NCBI RefSeq assembly: GCF_019175385.1
Contig: NC_083348.1
Coordinates: 3,797,001 to 3,861,000, forward strand
Source: Lycium barbarum
Taxonomy: Eukaryota; Streptophyta; Magnoliopsida; Solanales; Solanaceae
Direction: 5' to 3'
Length of the DNA stretch: 64,000 bases
Each line of letters begins with the position of its first letter. Position 1 is the first letter of the stretch. The translations under genes and the position numbers were made by a program. Positions 1-11,217 of this stretch are shown here, piece after piece. The notes beneath the pieces are model-generated. The model was not told the origin of the DNA, searched no databases, and was given only the letters and a program-made list of their open reading frames with translations.

Positions 1-336
1 CAAAAGGTTGGCCACCGACTCAATTCTGCGGCCACTTTGACGGACCGCAGAATATTTGACGTTCTTTCAAATGGACCACCAAAAAGGACCTTACTGTAAT
101 CACTATACGGTAGAGGGGCTGCCATTTGACAGGGAACATAAACATTTTACGGCCGTCAAATGGAACCGTCAAATGCCTTTTCCGATGAACTTGATTTTTT
201 CGATTCGTTTAACTCCGAAACCTTAAGGTACTTACTAAACTCTTGTTAAACATCTTCCTCAACCTTATAGGGGTTTCATTGCCTCTCCGGTGCCTCATTA
301 GTCCACATACGATACGAAATTTTCCAAGGTGTAACA
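1..336 (-). repeat. E1 3' LTR, partial
   Basis: Matches 8503-8861 almost base for base by eye, including the run of TTTGACGG/CCGTCAAA motifs. Ends in GTGTAACA, the complement of the family's TGTTACAC start. The window begins inside it. Confidence 0.85.
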
Positions 337-351
337 TTCATCCCCCCTTAA
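337..351 (-). other. E1 polypurine tract
   Basis: On minus this reads a GGGGGG-containing purine run directly before the LTR start TGTTACACC. It is preceded (352-368, minus) by the CATTCGAGAACAAATG block, the usual neighbour of the tract in this family (compare 62597-62628). It primes plus-strand DNA synthesis. Confidence 0.75.
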
Positions 352-487
352 GAACATTTGTTCTCGAATGTAGGATCTCATATGTATCATTACATAGTAT
401 ATCATACGTAGAACCTTGTAGGAGGATAAAAATCAGTACTCACGTACATTAGGTGATCATCTTGGCCCTCATCTTTCTCTTAATCAT

Positions 488-561
488 CATTTAACATGGA
501 TCATTAAATTAGCATCATCATAAGCATTTAACATGGATCATTAAATTAGCATCATCATAAG
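488..561. repeat. 37-bp perfect tandem duplication
   Basis: Two identical adjacent copies (488-524 and 525-561) beginning CATTTAACATGGATC, in E1's non-coding 3' region. The rest of 352-605 shows no coding signal. Confidence 0.9.
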
Positions 562-605
562 CTATTGTTATATGAAAATTGGTTAGTGGAACATGATTAT
601 CCTAA

Positions 606-3082
606 TGTCATGATCTAACTGAGGGCTATGACGGGCACCCGAAGCTAACCTACCGAGCACCCCGAAATGTACATCTCATAGTCATATCTGAGTAGGCCAT
701 AAAGCTAACTCACAAATGCCATAATCTGTAAAGGACATAGGCCCAAAAGCCATGTATATGTATATACGTCATCAAACTGATCTCAAGTACACAAGCCGAC
801 AAGGCTATCAAAAATATGACGACACAACAAAGTATGGACCGAGATGGTCATAGAACCTCTAACTATACATATCTATCTACGAGCCTCTACATGGAGTACA
901 TAGCATAATAAGGATGGGACAGGACCCCGCCATGCCCACATATACACTAAAGAATCATACCATGCTGATCTGCAACTCCGGATAAGTGGAGTGCTCCTGT
1001 ACAATCGCTGAGAAGGCAGCCTACGGGTCTGATCCGTCTCCCTGTCTACCTACGGGCATGAACGCAACCTCCATAAACAAAAGACATCAGTGCGAATAAA
1101 GTACTGAGTATGTAAGGCATGAAAATAACATAACGTAGATATGAAAGTAACAAGAGATAAGAGAGATAACCTGTACATCTAAATGCCTTTTAAGATGGAT
1201 GTCATGCATGCTTTCCTTTTAAAAAAACATTTTCATAAATATACAAATATCATAATACCGTACCCGGCCATATAGGCTCGGTGTTATCCGTACCCAGTCA
1301 TAATAAGGCTCGGTGTTATCCGTACCTAACGGCAGTGGTGTGCACAATAGGTGCCGTACCCGACCAACTATAGCGCGGCTCGGTGTGAGAAAATAACTAC
1401 ATATATATAAGCATGCATGAGAGCCCAAATAAAACTATAACTCTATCGGAGTGACATAAGGTCGGTAACCTCCGATTATCATTATGGAGCTATCATCATG
1501 ATCATATCTCACCTAAAAGGAACAATAATCATAGGATGAGATCAACATTAATAAATAGGATCATTAGCCATAAAACAACATGAATAATCATGAAACAAAG
1601 ATCAATGATATCATGAGAACATCAAGAACCATAAGCTTCTAGTATTTCTAAGAATAGGGACATTATGGATTTTATTTGTGTATGTTTTGTATCAATAAGA
1701 TCATGCCTTAAGAAAGAAAGGGACAACCTCACATACCTATATGATTTCCGCTTTAACTACTCAACGTCTATCCTCCCAAGCTTGTAAATCTACATTCAAG
1801 ATGATTCGCACTAAGGGCAAGTCATTAAAACGCTTGTAAGGTCAAACTTAATTAATAAATGAGCTAACGAAAATCAGGCAGCGTTTCTCCTTATATATTC
1901 TACTTCCTCCAATTCCAAAACAACTCCAGAAACCACAAAAAAACATCAACAATTACATAATCAAAACATTACATTCAAATTATGCTCAATTCAATCCCAA
2001 AACTTCTTCTCATAATCAATCCCTAATAAAAACTTTAACACAACCCCTTTATACACTTGTATACAACACTTTCTCACCATCATTATTATCCCTCATAACA
2101 AGATTATACTCATAACATGCTAAAAATTATTTCTCAAGTTAATTTACAACTCAAAATATCATCAAATTCATATTTGAACTTTCTTTTTCATTTTTCCTCC
2201 TTCAATCAAATTTTATAACAACCAAACAACCTCAACAACATGCAATAGAGATGAAAACTTACCTTAATATCACAAGAGAAAACTCTGGATCAAATTACTT
2301 CACTAGGATAAAACCTCCAACTTCAACACCAAAGAGATACTTGAACTCTACTAACCCTAGTGCACTTTCTAGCACTTGAATCTCTTGATCCTCTTGGTTT
2401 TGGCCTTGATTAGTGTAGGAACTTGAGGAGAGGGTTTTGTAGAGTATTTGGACGAATTCTGAGGTGGAAATGGTGAATAATGAACCTTGGAAGGAATTTA
2501 TAACATCAAAAGGTCGGCCACCGACTTACTTTTTGCTGCCATTTTGACGGACCGGAGAATATTTGACGCTCCGTCTAATTGGTCCGTTAAATGGACAACC
2601 CAAAATGACCTCACTGGAACTGTTTTACGGTGGGGAAGCTGCCATTTGACGGGCCGCAGAATGTTTTGCGATCCGTCAAATTGCATTGCCCGAGCAGTCT
2701 GTCTTAAAATACACATAACTTCCTATCCGATATCGTATCAACAAATGGTTTGTTGCGTTGAAAACTAGACTCAATGAAATTCAATTTGGATAGGTAATGC
2801 GCACCACAACTCCTCATATTCTAAGAGATATACCTCTCTCAAGATGAACCAAAAATCCTGTTTAAAATTCTGCCAAGTTTTCCCAAAGTTCCGACAAACT
2901 TAATTTCTTTAATTCGCTTGTTCTCCAATCCTTCCATAACTTACTAAACATGAAGTTAAACCCTTATAACCATAAGATAGACACATATAATATCGTATAT
3001 CCTTGAAGATAACTCCGGTGTCCACGATTAGGACAACTATCACTTAACGAATCTCAACGTACAAAACTACGAGGTGTAACAC
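606..3082 (-). mobile_element. S1: solo LTR inside E1
   Basis: Begins TGTCATGATC (a mutated TGTCACGACC) and ends GTGTAACA, a full-length LTR of the E4/E6 type in minus orientation. It is flanked by CCTAA (601-605) and CCCAA (3083-3087), a 5-bp target duplication with one transition. No primer site or purine tract adjoins it, so the interior was probably lost by LTR-LTR recombination. A palindrome-rich block lies at 2515-2700 and a TATAAAT box on minus at 2496-2502. The conserved hairpin around TGACATAAGGTCGG is at 1444-1478. The whole stretch is non-coding. Confidence 0.8.
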
Positions 3083-3580
3083 CCAAACTCCTTTAAAGTC
3101 CAACACATAAGCCCATAACATAACTTTGAGCGTTTGAATGGTATGCTCTGCCTGACCATCTATCTGAGGATGAACAACCGTGCTGACGTTGACCTGTATT
3201 CCAAGATTTCCCTGCAAGGATCTTTAAACGCTAGCTGTGAACTGGGCACCTCAGTCAAGTACATAGAATCGGAATGCCATACAATCAAACAATCTCTCAG
3301 ATGTAAAGCTCTGCATAGTTTTCTGCTATTAAAAAATCCATATTGATCACTTCCCCTCTCCATATTAGTATTTCCATATTCTACCATAGTCCCCCAGGTT
3401 TTTGGTGGTCAATCTTCTTCTATCGATGAATCACTGATTCTGCAATACCTTCTTCACATCGATCCATCAATACCGTTCTCTAAGGTCATGATACATCTTT
3501 GTTACCTCTGACCATGTGGAGTACAAGAATAGTGACCTTCAGTGATGATCTTACCTTGAAATACTGCTATATTGGAAACG
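3083..3580 (-). pseudogene. E1 integrase remnant
   Basis: Reading minus, 3134-3200 encodes a peptide close to FHPQTDGQAERT (here HPQIDGQAEHT), the hallmark around the third catalytic residue of Ty3/gypsy integrase. Before it come pieces resembling the GAQFT region and, near 3400-3570, the YWW...KKGIAE and HQKPGGL segments of the zinc-binding region. Stops, frameshifts and a deletion of much of the core separate these pieces. Integrase inserts the DNA copy; this one cannot be functional. It shows that E1 descends from an element with a normal pol gene. Confidence 0.65.
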
Positions 3581-6207
3581 CATGATACTATTTTTTTTGA
3601 ATACCCTCTCTGATTGTCCCTGAAACGGGATCCTTAAGCTAGTGCTTCTTTCATCTCAGCTATAGAGATACATCATATTCTGGTTACTATGCCCTTGATC
3701 TCTGGGTTTCTCGACGTTTACTGTATCTCAACTATTACCATTGTTGATTGCACTATACTTCAATAATTGAAACTCTATACTTATCTTAGTAAATCCTTCA
3801 TACACGTGTATCATTTCTGCAATACCTATTTCTATGCCATATTGCAACTTTCTTTAAAATCCTTATTGACTTGCGACTTTTACGAGTAGACGTATTCATT
3901 TTAGTGCTAGCTCTGCCTTTATTCACTTAATATAATCAAGTCGTCTTATACGACCCTACTTCTTCTCGTCTCTTCTTACTATCATTACCATCCTCTAGTT
4001 CCTTATTTAGGCTTATCTTACTTCACTTCGCTCGCAACTCGGCGCTCCAGTTCCCTTACATTCTGAATTTCTTGTGCCTGAAATTCGAATATAATTTCTG
4101 GGCTTTCGCTTCTATGTCATCAAACGTCTATCATATTTCATCGAAGGTTGTTCTGGATCTAGGGGATTTACAATCAAATACTCACTTATTTCTATATCGG
4201 CCCATTATTTCATCCTTATTCGATAGCCAAGTCCATATCTTTTCCTCAACGTTGCTATTGTTAATTCCTGACTCAAATAGTCTGGCCTTTAAGGTGTTCC
4301 TTGTACTTTTTTGTTATTGCTTCCTTCTCAACCATCCTTCGATATGGCGGCTTCATACTGGTAAGACTAATTCAAGGTGGTTATATCACTTATATTTTTA
4401 CCTTAGTTCATCTTCTAACTGTGAGTATCATCATGCACAATCCTTCTTCATTTCTTCATTACTAGACGTCTCACTACTCCCTCATCTTGTAATTTTGGGT
4501 AACTTCTTCTCTGGAGTACTATTTCCCAACTTTTTACCTGATCGTGCATGTGACTGTCGGACTACATCTATCGGCAATTCATCCCTGTACCTTGTCATTC
4601 CGTTGGTATGATACCTTTGAAGTGGTTTGTAATCCCTTCCTGTTACCATCTTTTCAAGCATACTTCTACCCTAATACTTGTTGCCTCGTCTTCCCCCCTT
4701 AAGGTAATGGTCCAATGCTTTACGGTTAAAATCCCGTTTATCTCTCCATTTCCTATAAGTACATATTTCCAACATTTTCGCGATTAATCTTGACAGTAGC
4801 TACTCATCTTTTAGTCTATATGCTCCGGTGCATTTACCATACATATAAGGCTCACATACTCTTATTGACGTACTGGCTCCATCCCTCATCAAAGAGTTCT
4901 TTAAGGCTTCCCTTACCCTTTTTCTAGTAATTATCTTTCTCTTTCTCAATCACTGCAATGATAGCTAACACTATATTTCTTCTCGTAGGTCCATCTTGAT
5001 CGTTAACATCTCTTCATTTTATAGGCGTTTGACTCTCTAGTAAACCTCCCTTAAGTTACTAATTCATTGCTAAGGAAAGCGTAGCTTGTATCACTTTGCA
5101 ACCTTAAACTCGTTCATTTGCCATCCTTCCTGGATTATGTTTCTACTTTCTTGCTTTTATTCCAGGTGATCTTCTCGAGATATTTCTTGTTCTTCCTTAG
5201 TAGCTATTTATCCTTACATTATTAACTTAATAATCTTGCTGTTCTAAAACTTTCTAGAGGATAAACTTTTGTACCTTGGTCTTGCCTTTCGTCTCATACA
5301 TTCCTTCTAAGCAATTCATATCTATTATACTCTTATACTCATGTCCCTGCATAATGTCTTTACTGATATAATCCATATTCTTCCTCTATTTTGTTGGCTC
5401 GTATTCGTTTGCACAATTGCTCGAATGTTATATTAAATCATACTCCTATCTTTCCCATAATTTTCCTTAAAAAGGCATGCAACTCTATCTTCCTCACACG
5501 TCCCTCCGCGACAACTTATAATTAGCATATCCTTATACTCACATAGCGTCATAACATCCTTATCAATATCGAACCATGGGTAAGTGAATTCCGTTAATAT
5601 ATATCTCAATGAGCAATACCCGTCGTTCTTCTACCCTTTGACTATTTCGATCGCATTCTTGTTCGATCAATAAAACTATCTTAGTACAAATCTTGCAATT
5701 CCATATTGTATCACCATAAACATGAAACATTTCAATCCTTATACTCTACACTCCTTTCTTATTCCATCATGTACGCTTTACCTTCTTATTCGCAAACCGC
5801 TTACATAATAAGACTGAAGCGTCGTACTAAAACACATACATAGCCTTCCCATATCTTTCCTTTTGAAGCAATTACAACTACTATTTAGCCATATCATCGC
5901 CTTTTTATCATAACATTTCTTTTACCGTTTTATCAGCATACTCACAATCTTAACTGTCGTCTGACCACAGATTCCACTTACAGCCCCTCTTTTAACATTA
6001 CCCTTTTCCACTTTCTTAATGTAATCACCAGGGATTATGACTAATTGTTTTGTTCTAACATAAAACATTTTAGAATCACATTCGCCTAATTCTAACATTT
6101 TATCAAAGCGGTAGATATAACTTCCGTCCTCAGTCGCTCTGGTCGTGAAATTCCGACGGGTGCGGATCCTGCCATGGCCCTACTCTAGAGCCTTGATCTG
6201 GCACGAA
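3581..6207 (-). other. E1 interior, purine-rich on minus, no domain recognised
   Basis: About 2.6 kb where the plus strand is strongly T/C-rich, so the sense (minus) strand is A/G-rich. I looked in translation for the reverse transcriptase FIDD/YIDD motif, the protease DPGS/DTGS motif and zinc knuckles and saw none. The same composition fills the interior of E6 (23546-27074). The long plus-strand reading frame at 4072-4611 is a by-product of this bias. Confidence 0.5.
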
Positions 6208-6747
6208 TCATTCTAACATTGACTGCGGAAATTCTTCTTGCTGTTGTCCTTCCATTGGTTGTTCATCTCCACTCGGAACCTCTACAAATGTACCAACTAT
6301 ACTAACCCTCTTAGTCTGGCTACCATCTTCATTCGAACCTTGCTCCACAGATGCTGTCAAGTCTTGGTTAGTTAGTTTCTCAGGCTGCAAACTCCTCGGT
6401 CTCTTGGAAGGCCCTGCACCCTCTGATGGTCTACCATAGTACAAAGCTTGGGGATCAACTCCTAACATAGACCTCCTCCTTTATTGCCCAGCTGGGGCCA
6501 AAGGTGAAACTGGAAACATCAGAGCTCTTCCTGGCTCCTCTACATTCATTAGAGTCGATGATACTTGCAGTGCTGACTCATCTCGAATCTCAGACGGGTC
6601 TGTTTCCATAAATGACATGATCTCAGATGGGTCCATCTCAATGAAGGGCATATCCTCAGTTAGGTCCTCCTCTATAGAGTAACTCACTCCTACTCTTGTC
6701 GTCACTTCAAACCTCAGACCATCTGTAGTCCTATCTGAAGAAGTCAT
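6208..6747 (-). pseudogene. E1 DPSE-motif acidic ORF, split by one stop
   Basis: Two in-frame minus ORFs (6747-6481 and 6468-6208) separated by a TAA at 6478-6480. The first starts MTSSDRTTDG and carries DPSEIMSFMETDPSEIR, the DPSE motif that also repeats in E6's ORF (37068-37652). The second is rich in Q, E, S and basic residues (GPSKRPRSLQ) and ends at FPQSMLE. Both are acidic and low in complexity. The ORF sits about 200 bp downstream of the primer site, where gag normally starts, but shows no gag domain or zinc knuckle. There is no C-terminal membrane segment here, unlike E6. Function unknown. Confidence 0.6.
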
Positions 6748-6946
6748 CTTCCAACTATAAAATAAACAAGGGTTAGGGTTGAGAACTTCACACCTTATGA
6801 CTCGGCTCTATAACACGATATAGAACATGGAAGAAAGACAACCATCCTAAATGCCCTGCAGCCTCCTATTTATAAGTGTGGTGCATAACACATCCATAAA
6901 CAAGACTCTACTGGACATGGCTTGTAGACAACCCTAGGACTGAACT

Positions 6947-6960
6947 GTTCTCTGATACCA
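6947..6960 (-). other. E1 primer binding site (initiator Met-tRNA)
   Basis: Minus reads TGGTATCAGAGAAC, four bases inside the 5' LTR. The first eleven bases match the TGGTATCAGAGC consensus, the complement of the initiator methionine tRNA 3' end, which primes minus-strand DNA synthesis. It fixes the element's orientation. Confidence 0.85.
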
Positions 6961-6964
6961 CTTT

Positions 6965-8861
6965 TGTCACGACCCAAATCGGAGGGCCATGACGGAAACC
7001 CAGGCCTTACTTGCCAGCACCACTAAACATACATCTGTAAACATAATCATAACATAGGTGGGCCATGAGGGCCATCATAAGACAACCTTCTAACTCACAG
7101 AAGCCATAGACTGAAAATGAGACGAGTCTCAAAAGGACATAAATAAATAAACATGCTAGACATAGTGTATGGGCCGACAAGGCCATGCAATATCTGACTG
7201 TACATAACTATCTACAAGCCTCCACTGGAGTACATAACATAACATGGTCGGGACAAGGCCCTGCCATACTTGTAAATATGCATACATATCCATACTGACT
7301 CACAAGGCAACTCCAGAACAAGTGGAGTACAACAACACTGTTTGCTGAGCTGATATCCTACTGAGTGGGTTGTCAACCTGTATCTCAAGACCTGTGGGCA
7401 TGGAACGCAACATCCTAAGGAAAAGGTACATCAGTACAAATAATGTGCAGAGTATGTAAGGCATGAAAACAATATAATAGAGACATGAGAGTAACATGAG
7501 ACAAGAGAGAATTAACCTGTACATCTGAATACTTCTGAGGGCGATAATATGCATGCTTTCTTTTAAAAACATATACGTACATATATAAGCCACACTATGG
7601 GGCTGTATCATCATCATTAAGCTGCTCTTTGGGGCTATCATCATCATACCGTATCCAAATGCAGTGGTGTGCAAAATAGGTGCCACACTCGGCCGACTAT
7701 AGCGCGGCTTGGTCTCATAAAATAGATACATATCTATATATATAATTCATGAATGATAAGAAGACAATATTAATCTATCGAAGTGACGTAAGGTCATTTC
7801 CCCTCTGATTATCGTTATGGAACTAACATCGTCAACATAACTTCTTTCAAGGATCAATGGATTATAAGATAATGTAAAAACCGTCATATGGAAACAAGAA
7901 CATAATCTTCTGACACTTCCTAAGAGTAGAGCTGTCATGGATATCATTCGTTACGTTTACTTCATTCTGATCATGCCAAGAGAAAGGAATAGCCTTAACA
8001 TACCTTATTCTGGTGATTCGTTAGTACCTTCTAAGAAATCCTCCACAATTCAACTCAAGCTACAAAAATGTAAAGGGGTCCATTATTAATACTAGGTAAG
8101 ATTCAGCCTTATACCATACAAAAATAACAAAGCAAACAGCCCATAAACTCAACAATTTCCCAATAGCAACTCTACTCACTAGCTCATGTTTATTCCAATC
8201 ATTTACCTTAACCAACACCAAGATAATCTTAAGCACAAGCAAGATAATGATTTACTTACCTCATGTAGCAGCCAAAACGCGAAATCAAAGCTTCCTTTAG
8301 CTTAAAAAAACCCTCAACTCCAATACAACACTATACAAGGGCTAATCCTCACTTAAGCTAATCTCCAAGGTTAATCTTGCATCAAATCATGAAGTCTTGA
8401 CCTGGGAAACTTATGAACTGTTAGAGAGGGTTTTGGAGAGTATTTAGACGAAGTTTGAGGTGGAGATAATTAAAAATGAACCTTGGAACGAATTTAAAAC
8501 ATCAAAAGGTCGGCCACTGACTCAATTTTGCAGCCGCTTTGACGGACCGCAGAATATTTGATTCTCCGTCAAATGGGTTTGTCAAATGGACAACCAAAAA
8601 GGACCTTAATGTAACCATTATATGGTGGAGGGGATGCCATTTGACGGGGCGCAAAAACGTTTTGCGGCAGTCAAATGGAATTGTCAAAATGCCTTTCCCG
8701 ACGAACTTGATTTCTTCGATTCTTTTAACTCCGAAACCTTAAGGTACTTACTAAACTCTTGTTAAACATCTTTATCAACCTTATAGGGGTTTCATGGCCT
8801 CTCTGGTCTCTTATTAGTCTATATATAATTCAAACGATATGAAATTTTCTAAGGTGTAACA
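6965..8861 (-). repeat. E1 5' LTR
   Basis: TGTCACGACCC...GTGTAACA, 1897 bp. Contains the palindrome-rich TTTGACGG/CCGTCAAA block (8510-8690) that matches window bases 1-180. Also contains the conserved block with TGACGTAAGGTC (about 7773-7812) and the CAGTACAAATAATGTGCAG hairpin (about 7432). It is non-coding; short frames inside it are noise. Confidence 0.8.
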
Positions 8862-8962
8862 ACACCCCTCATTTCCTCATTTTCTTTCTTATTAATCCTC
8901 TCCTTGCAGGTCTTTCTGTGAGACAGACCACTTCCTGGAGAGTCCTTACTCAAAAAACTATC

Positions 8963-10026
8963 ATGTCCAACATTTTCAATGTTGCTTCTTCCATTCGAAA
9001 GCGTAAGCCAACGGGTGAACGAACCTTTTTGACATAAAGTGGTTCTAGAGTGCGGACCCAATGCCGAATCATGGAAGTGTGGTACACCACACAATAGGAT
9101 GCAAAACCCGAGGTAGTTTTGATTGACGATGATGACTAGTGGCCTCTGGTTAGAAGTCCGCAGGACCCTTTGCATTATTCCAGCAAAGCAGCCGGGGAAC
9201 CAAAGGTTTCCCCTGCTGAATTGCGTCGAGGACCTCCTGTTCCTCCAGTTTGCGAACCATCACAGACAAGATTCATTCCACCTGTTGAAGTTGGAACCTC
9301 GGGCTTATTTCCTCATCCAAAACCTCCGGTTATCCATTTGAAATACTCATTGGCTCACCTGGCCAATCTGTTTCTTCAGGTACCTATATTTTCTTCCTCA
9401 TAAATTCACCTGCAAGTCCCTAGTATTTCTAGCTACCACTCTTATTTTTCATGTATCAGGGTCATGTGGCTGCCAACTCTACTGCCGAATTTGCATGATT
9501 GATCTCTCCGTCCCATAGAGAAGTCAAGCTCTAAGAAGATAACGATCGTCTAAGGAATGAAGTTGAGAGGCTGTAGGCTAAGATTCAAGATTTGGATTCT
9601 TTCCAGGCGTCCCTGAGAATGCGCTTGGAGGATGCGGCTAATTCAAAATGGGACCGGGAGAATTCTGTTCAGATTCTGACTTCTTCATATATAGGTCTTC
9701 ATAATAAGGCTGCTAGGTTCAAGGAGGATTTGAGCAACATCCGGGGCCAGCTTTTTAGTGTTGAGGTTTTTTGGGAGGTCTCCTTCGAGCCTGATGCAAA
9801 AAATTACGACTTCGTCATGATTTAGCCATCTTAAAAACTCGGAGGGATATGCTGGAAGAGGCAAATACTCCTGATTTTGATCTTCCTACGTCGCTGCTTG
9901 AAGCTGAAATATAGCTGGAGGCTGTAGAGATAGCTGTCGAGGACATTGGGGATCTAGAAGTGGAGAGATCGGGGAGTAAAGATTCTGGGTCACCACCTAC
10001 CGCTGGAGCTGCACCGGACCCTTAGC
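8963..10026 (+). pseudogene. E2 antisense ORF: spliced coiled-coil protein, decayed
   Basis: Plus-strand coding traces opposite to gag-pol. A frame opens with ATG at 8963 (MSNIFNVASSIRKRKPTGER) and continues with interruptions to a proline-rich stretch ending at CAG 9379. A GT...TCAG intron-like gap (9380-9459) follows, and the frame resumes at 9460. Residues from about 9540 on form heptad-like Leu/Glu/Lys/Arg text (RLRNEVERL, LRMRLEDAANSKWDREN, LHNKAARFKEDLSNIRGQL), then an acidic, serine-rich tail ending at TAG 10024-10026. Stops (for example at 9497 and 9574) and a frameshift near 9820 break it. Extra ORFs, some antisense, are known downstream of pol in Tat-lineage elements. The role is unknown; a gag-like or nuclear coiled-coil protein is possible. 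Confidence 0.6.
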
Positions 10027-10225
10027 CCTCGTATTCGCTCTAAACTTTAAAATTGCTATTTCCATTCTTCTTGTTTGTTCAGAACGATTGTCAACTTTTT
10101 TAATGGAATTTTCCCAAGTTTTATTTGTAAGCCCAGGCGAATCATGGGACTTTCCCTTTCTGTGGGTCTATAACATGGCTTTCAGGCACATTTCTATCTT
10201 TTGATAATAAATTGTTTCCATTAAT

Positions 10226-11100
10226 TAAGGTAACTGCTCGTGCCAATTTTTGTAGTTGTCGATCATTTTTCTCAGGATTCTTTTGATGTTCTTGTTGGCA
10301 GCCTTTACGACTCCATTCATCTGTGGCCGGTAAGCGGTAGAGTTTCTATGGGTGACCTTGAATTAGTCGTAGATATCCTTCATCAAATGGATGTTCAGAT
10401 TGGCACCATTGTCTGTGATGATGGATTCCGATACACTGAAATGACATATCAGATTGTTTTTTATGAAGTCAGCCACTACTTTCTTGGTCACTGACTTGTG
10501 TGAAGTTGCTTCTACATATTTGGTGAAGTAGTCGATGGCGACTAAGATGAAATGATGTCCGTTGGAGGGTGACGGCTCGATGGGTCCTATGACGTCCATT
10601 CCTCATGCCACAAATGGCCAAGGCGATCTCATCGCATGTAATTTTGTGAGGGGAACCTTGATCAGATCCCCGTGTATTTGGCACTAATGGTACTTTTGCA
10701 CGAATTTATAGGAGTCATGCTCCATGGTCATCCAGTCATATCATGTCCTCAGGATTTTCTTAGCAAGTGTGAATCCATTCATGTGGGGTCTGCATGCCCC
10801 TGTGTGTACCTCTTTTAGTAATTTTTTAACCTCTTCGGCGTCCACGCACCTGAGTAACCCGAGGTCAGGGGTCCTTTTATACAATACTTCTTTGTTCAAG
10901 AAGAACCCATTAGCCAACCTCCTAATGGTCTTCTTTTGATTTGCTGAACTCTCTGGGGCCTTGATGTCAGCATACCATGGTTGGCCATCCGGCTTGGCCT
11001 TGACATGGGTGCAGTGAGCCTGTTCCTCTCTCAGTGTGATCTCTAGCGGATCAATGCAAGTACTCTCGGGGTGCTGGATCATAGATGCTATTGTAGCCAA
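10226..11100 (-). pseudogene. E2 integrase, truncated and catalytically altered
   Basis: Minus. The zinc-binding region begins with the VHTGACRPHMNGFTLAKKIL segment (about 10770-10850). The core follows at 10599-10363 with MDVIGP (first Asp), AIDYFTKYVEA and SIITDNGANLN (second Asp). The third catalytic position, normally VEAANKN, reads VVKAANKN: the codon at 10303-10305 is Lys. Coding stops at NWHEQLP near 10226, where unrelated sequence of the antisense region begins, so the C-terminal domain is missing. 10850-11100 is the RNase H to integrase linker. This copy cannot integrate. Confidence 0.8.
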
Positions 11101-11217
11101 TGCGTCTACGAACTCATTTTGAGCCCTTGAAGTATGTTTGAAGTTGATACTATTGAATCTCCCGCATAATCTCTATACCAGATTCACAGATGGGAGTATC
11201 TTATTATTTTTGGTTGC

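Larger units (their letters stand above)
1..8861 (-). mobile_element. E1: decayed chromovirus-type LTR element, left end outside window
   Basis: Minus-strand element. The right LTR (6965-8861) is the 5' LTR because a Met-tRNA primer site lies just inside it (6947-6960). The left LTR (1-336 visible) is the 3' LTR because a purine tract abuts it (337-351, read on minus). Both end in the same AAGGTGTAACA block and share the TTTGACGGACCGCAGAATATTTGA region, so they belong together. The interior holds a DPSE-type ORF, a purine-rich stretch with no recognised domain, an integrase remnant and solo LTR S1. The target duplication cannot be checked because the left end is missing. Confidence 0.8.

Noticed and set aside
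4072..4611. 179-codon plus-strand ORF in E1
   Set aside because: Lies antisense in a T/C-rich stretch where stops are rare by composition; the product is Leu/Ser/Phe-rich text with no domain, and the matching strand belongs to a decayed element.
9123..9403. Two overlapping plus ORFs as separate genes
   Set aside because: They are pieces of the same decayed antisense ORF of E2 (one in the coding frame, the other a shadow), so they are described there.
10240..10494. 84-codon plus ORF opposite E2 integrase
   Set aside because: A shadow of the well-recognised integrase core on the minus strand.
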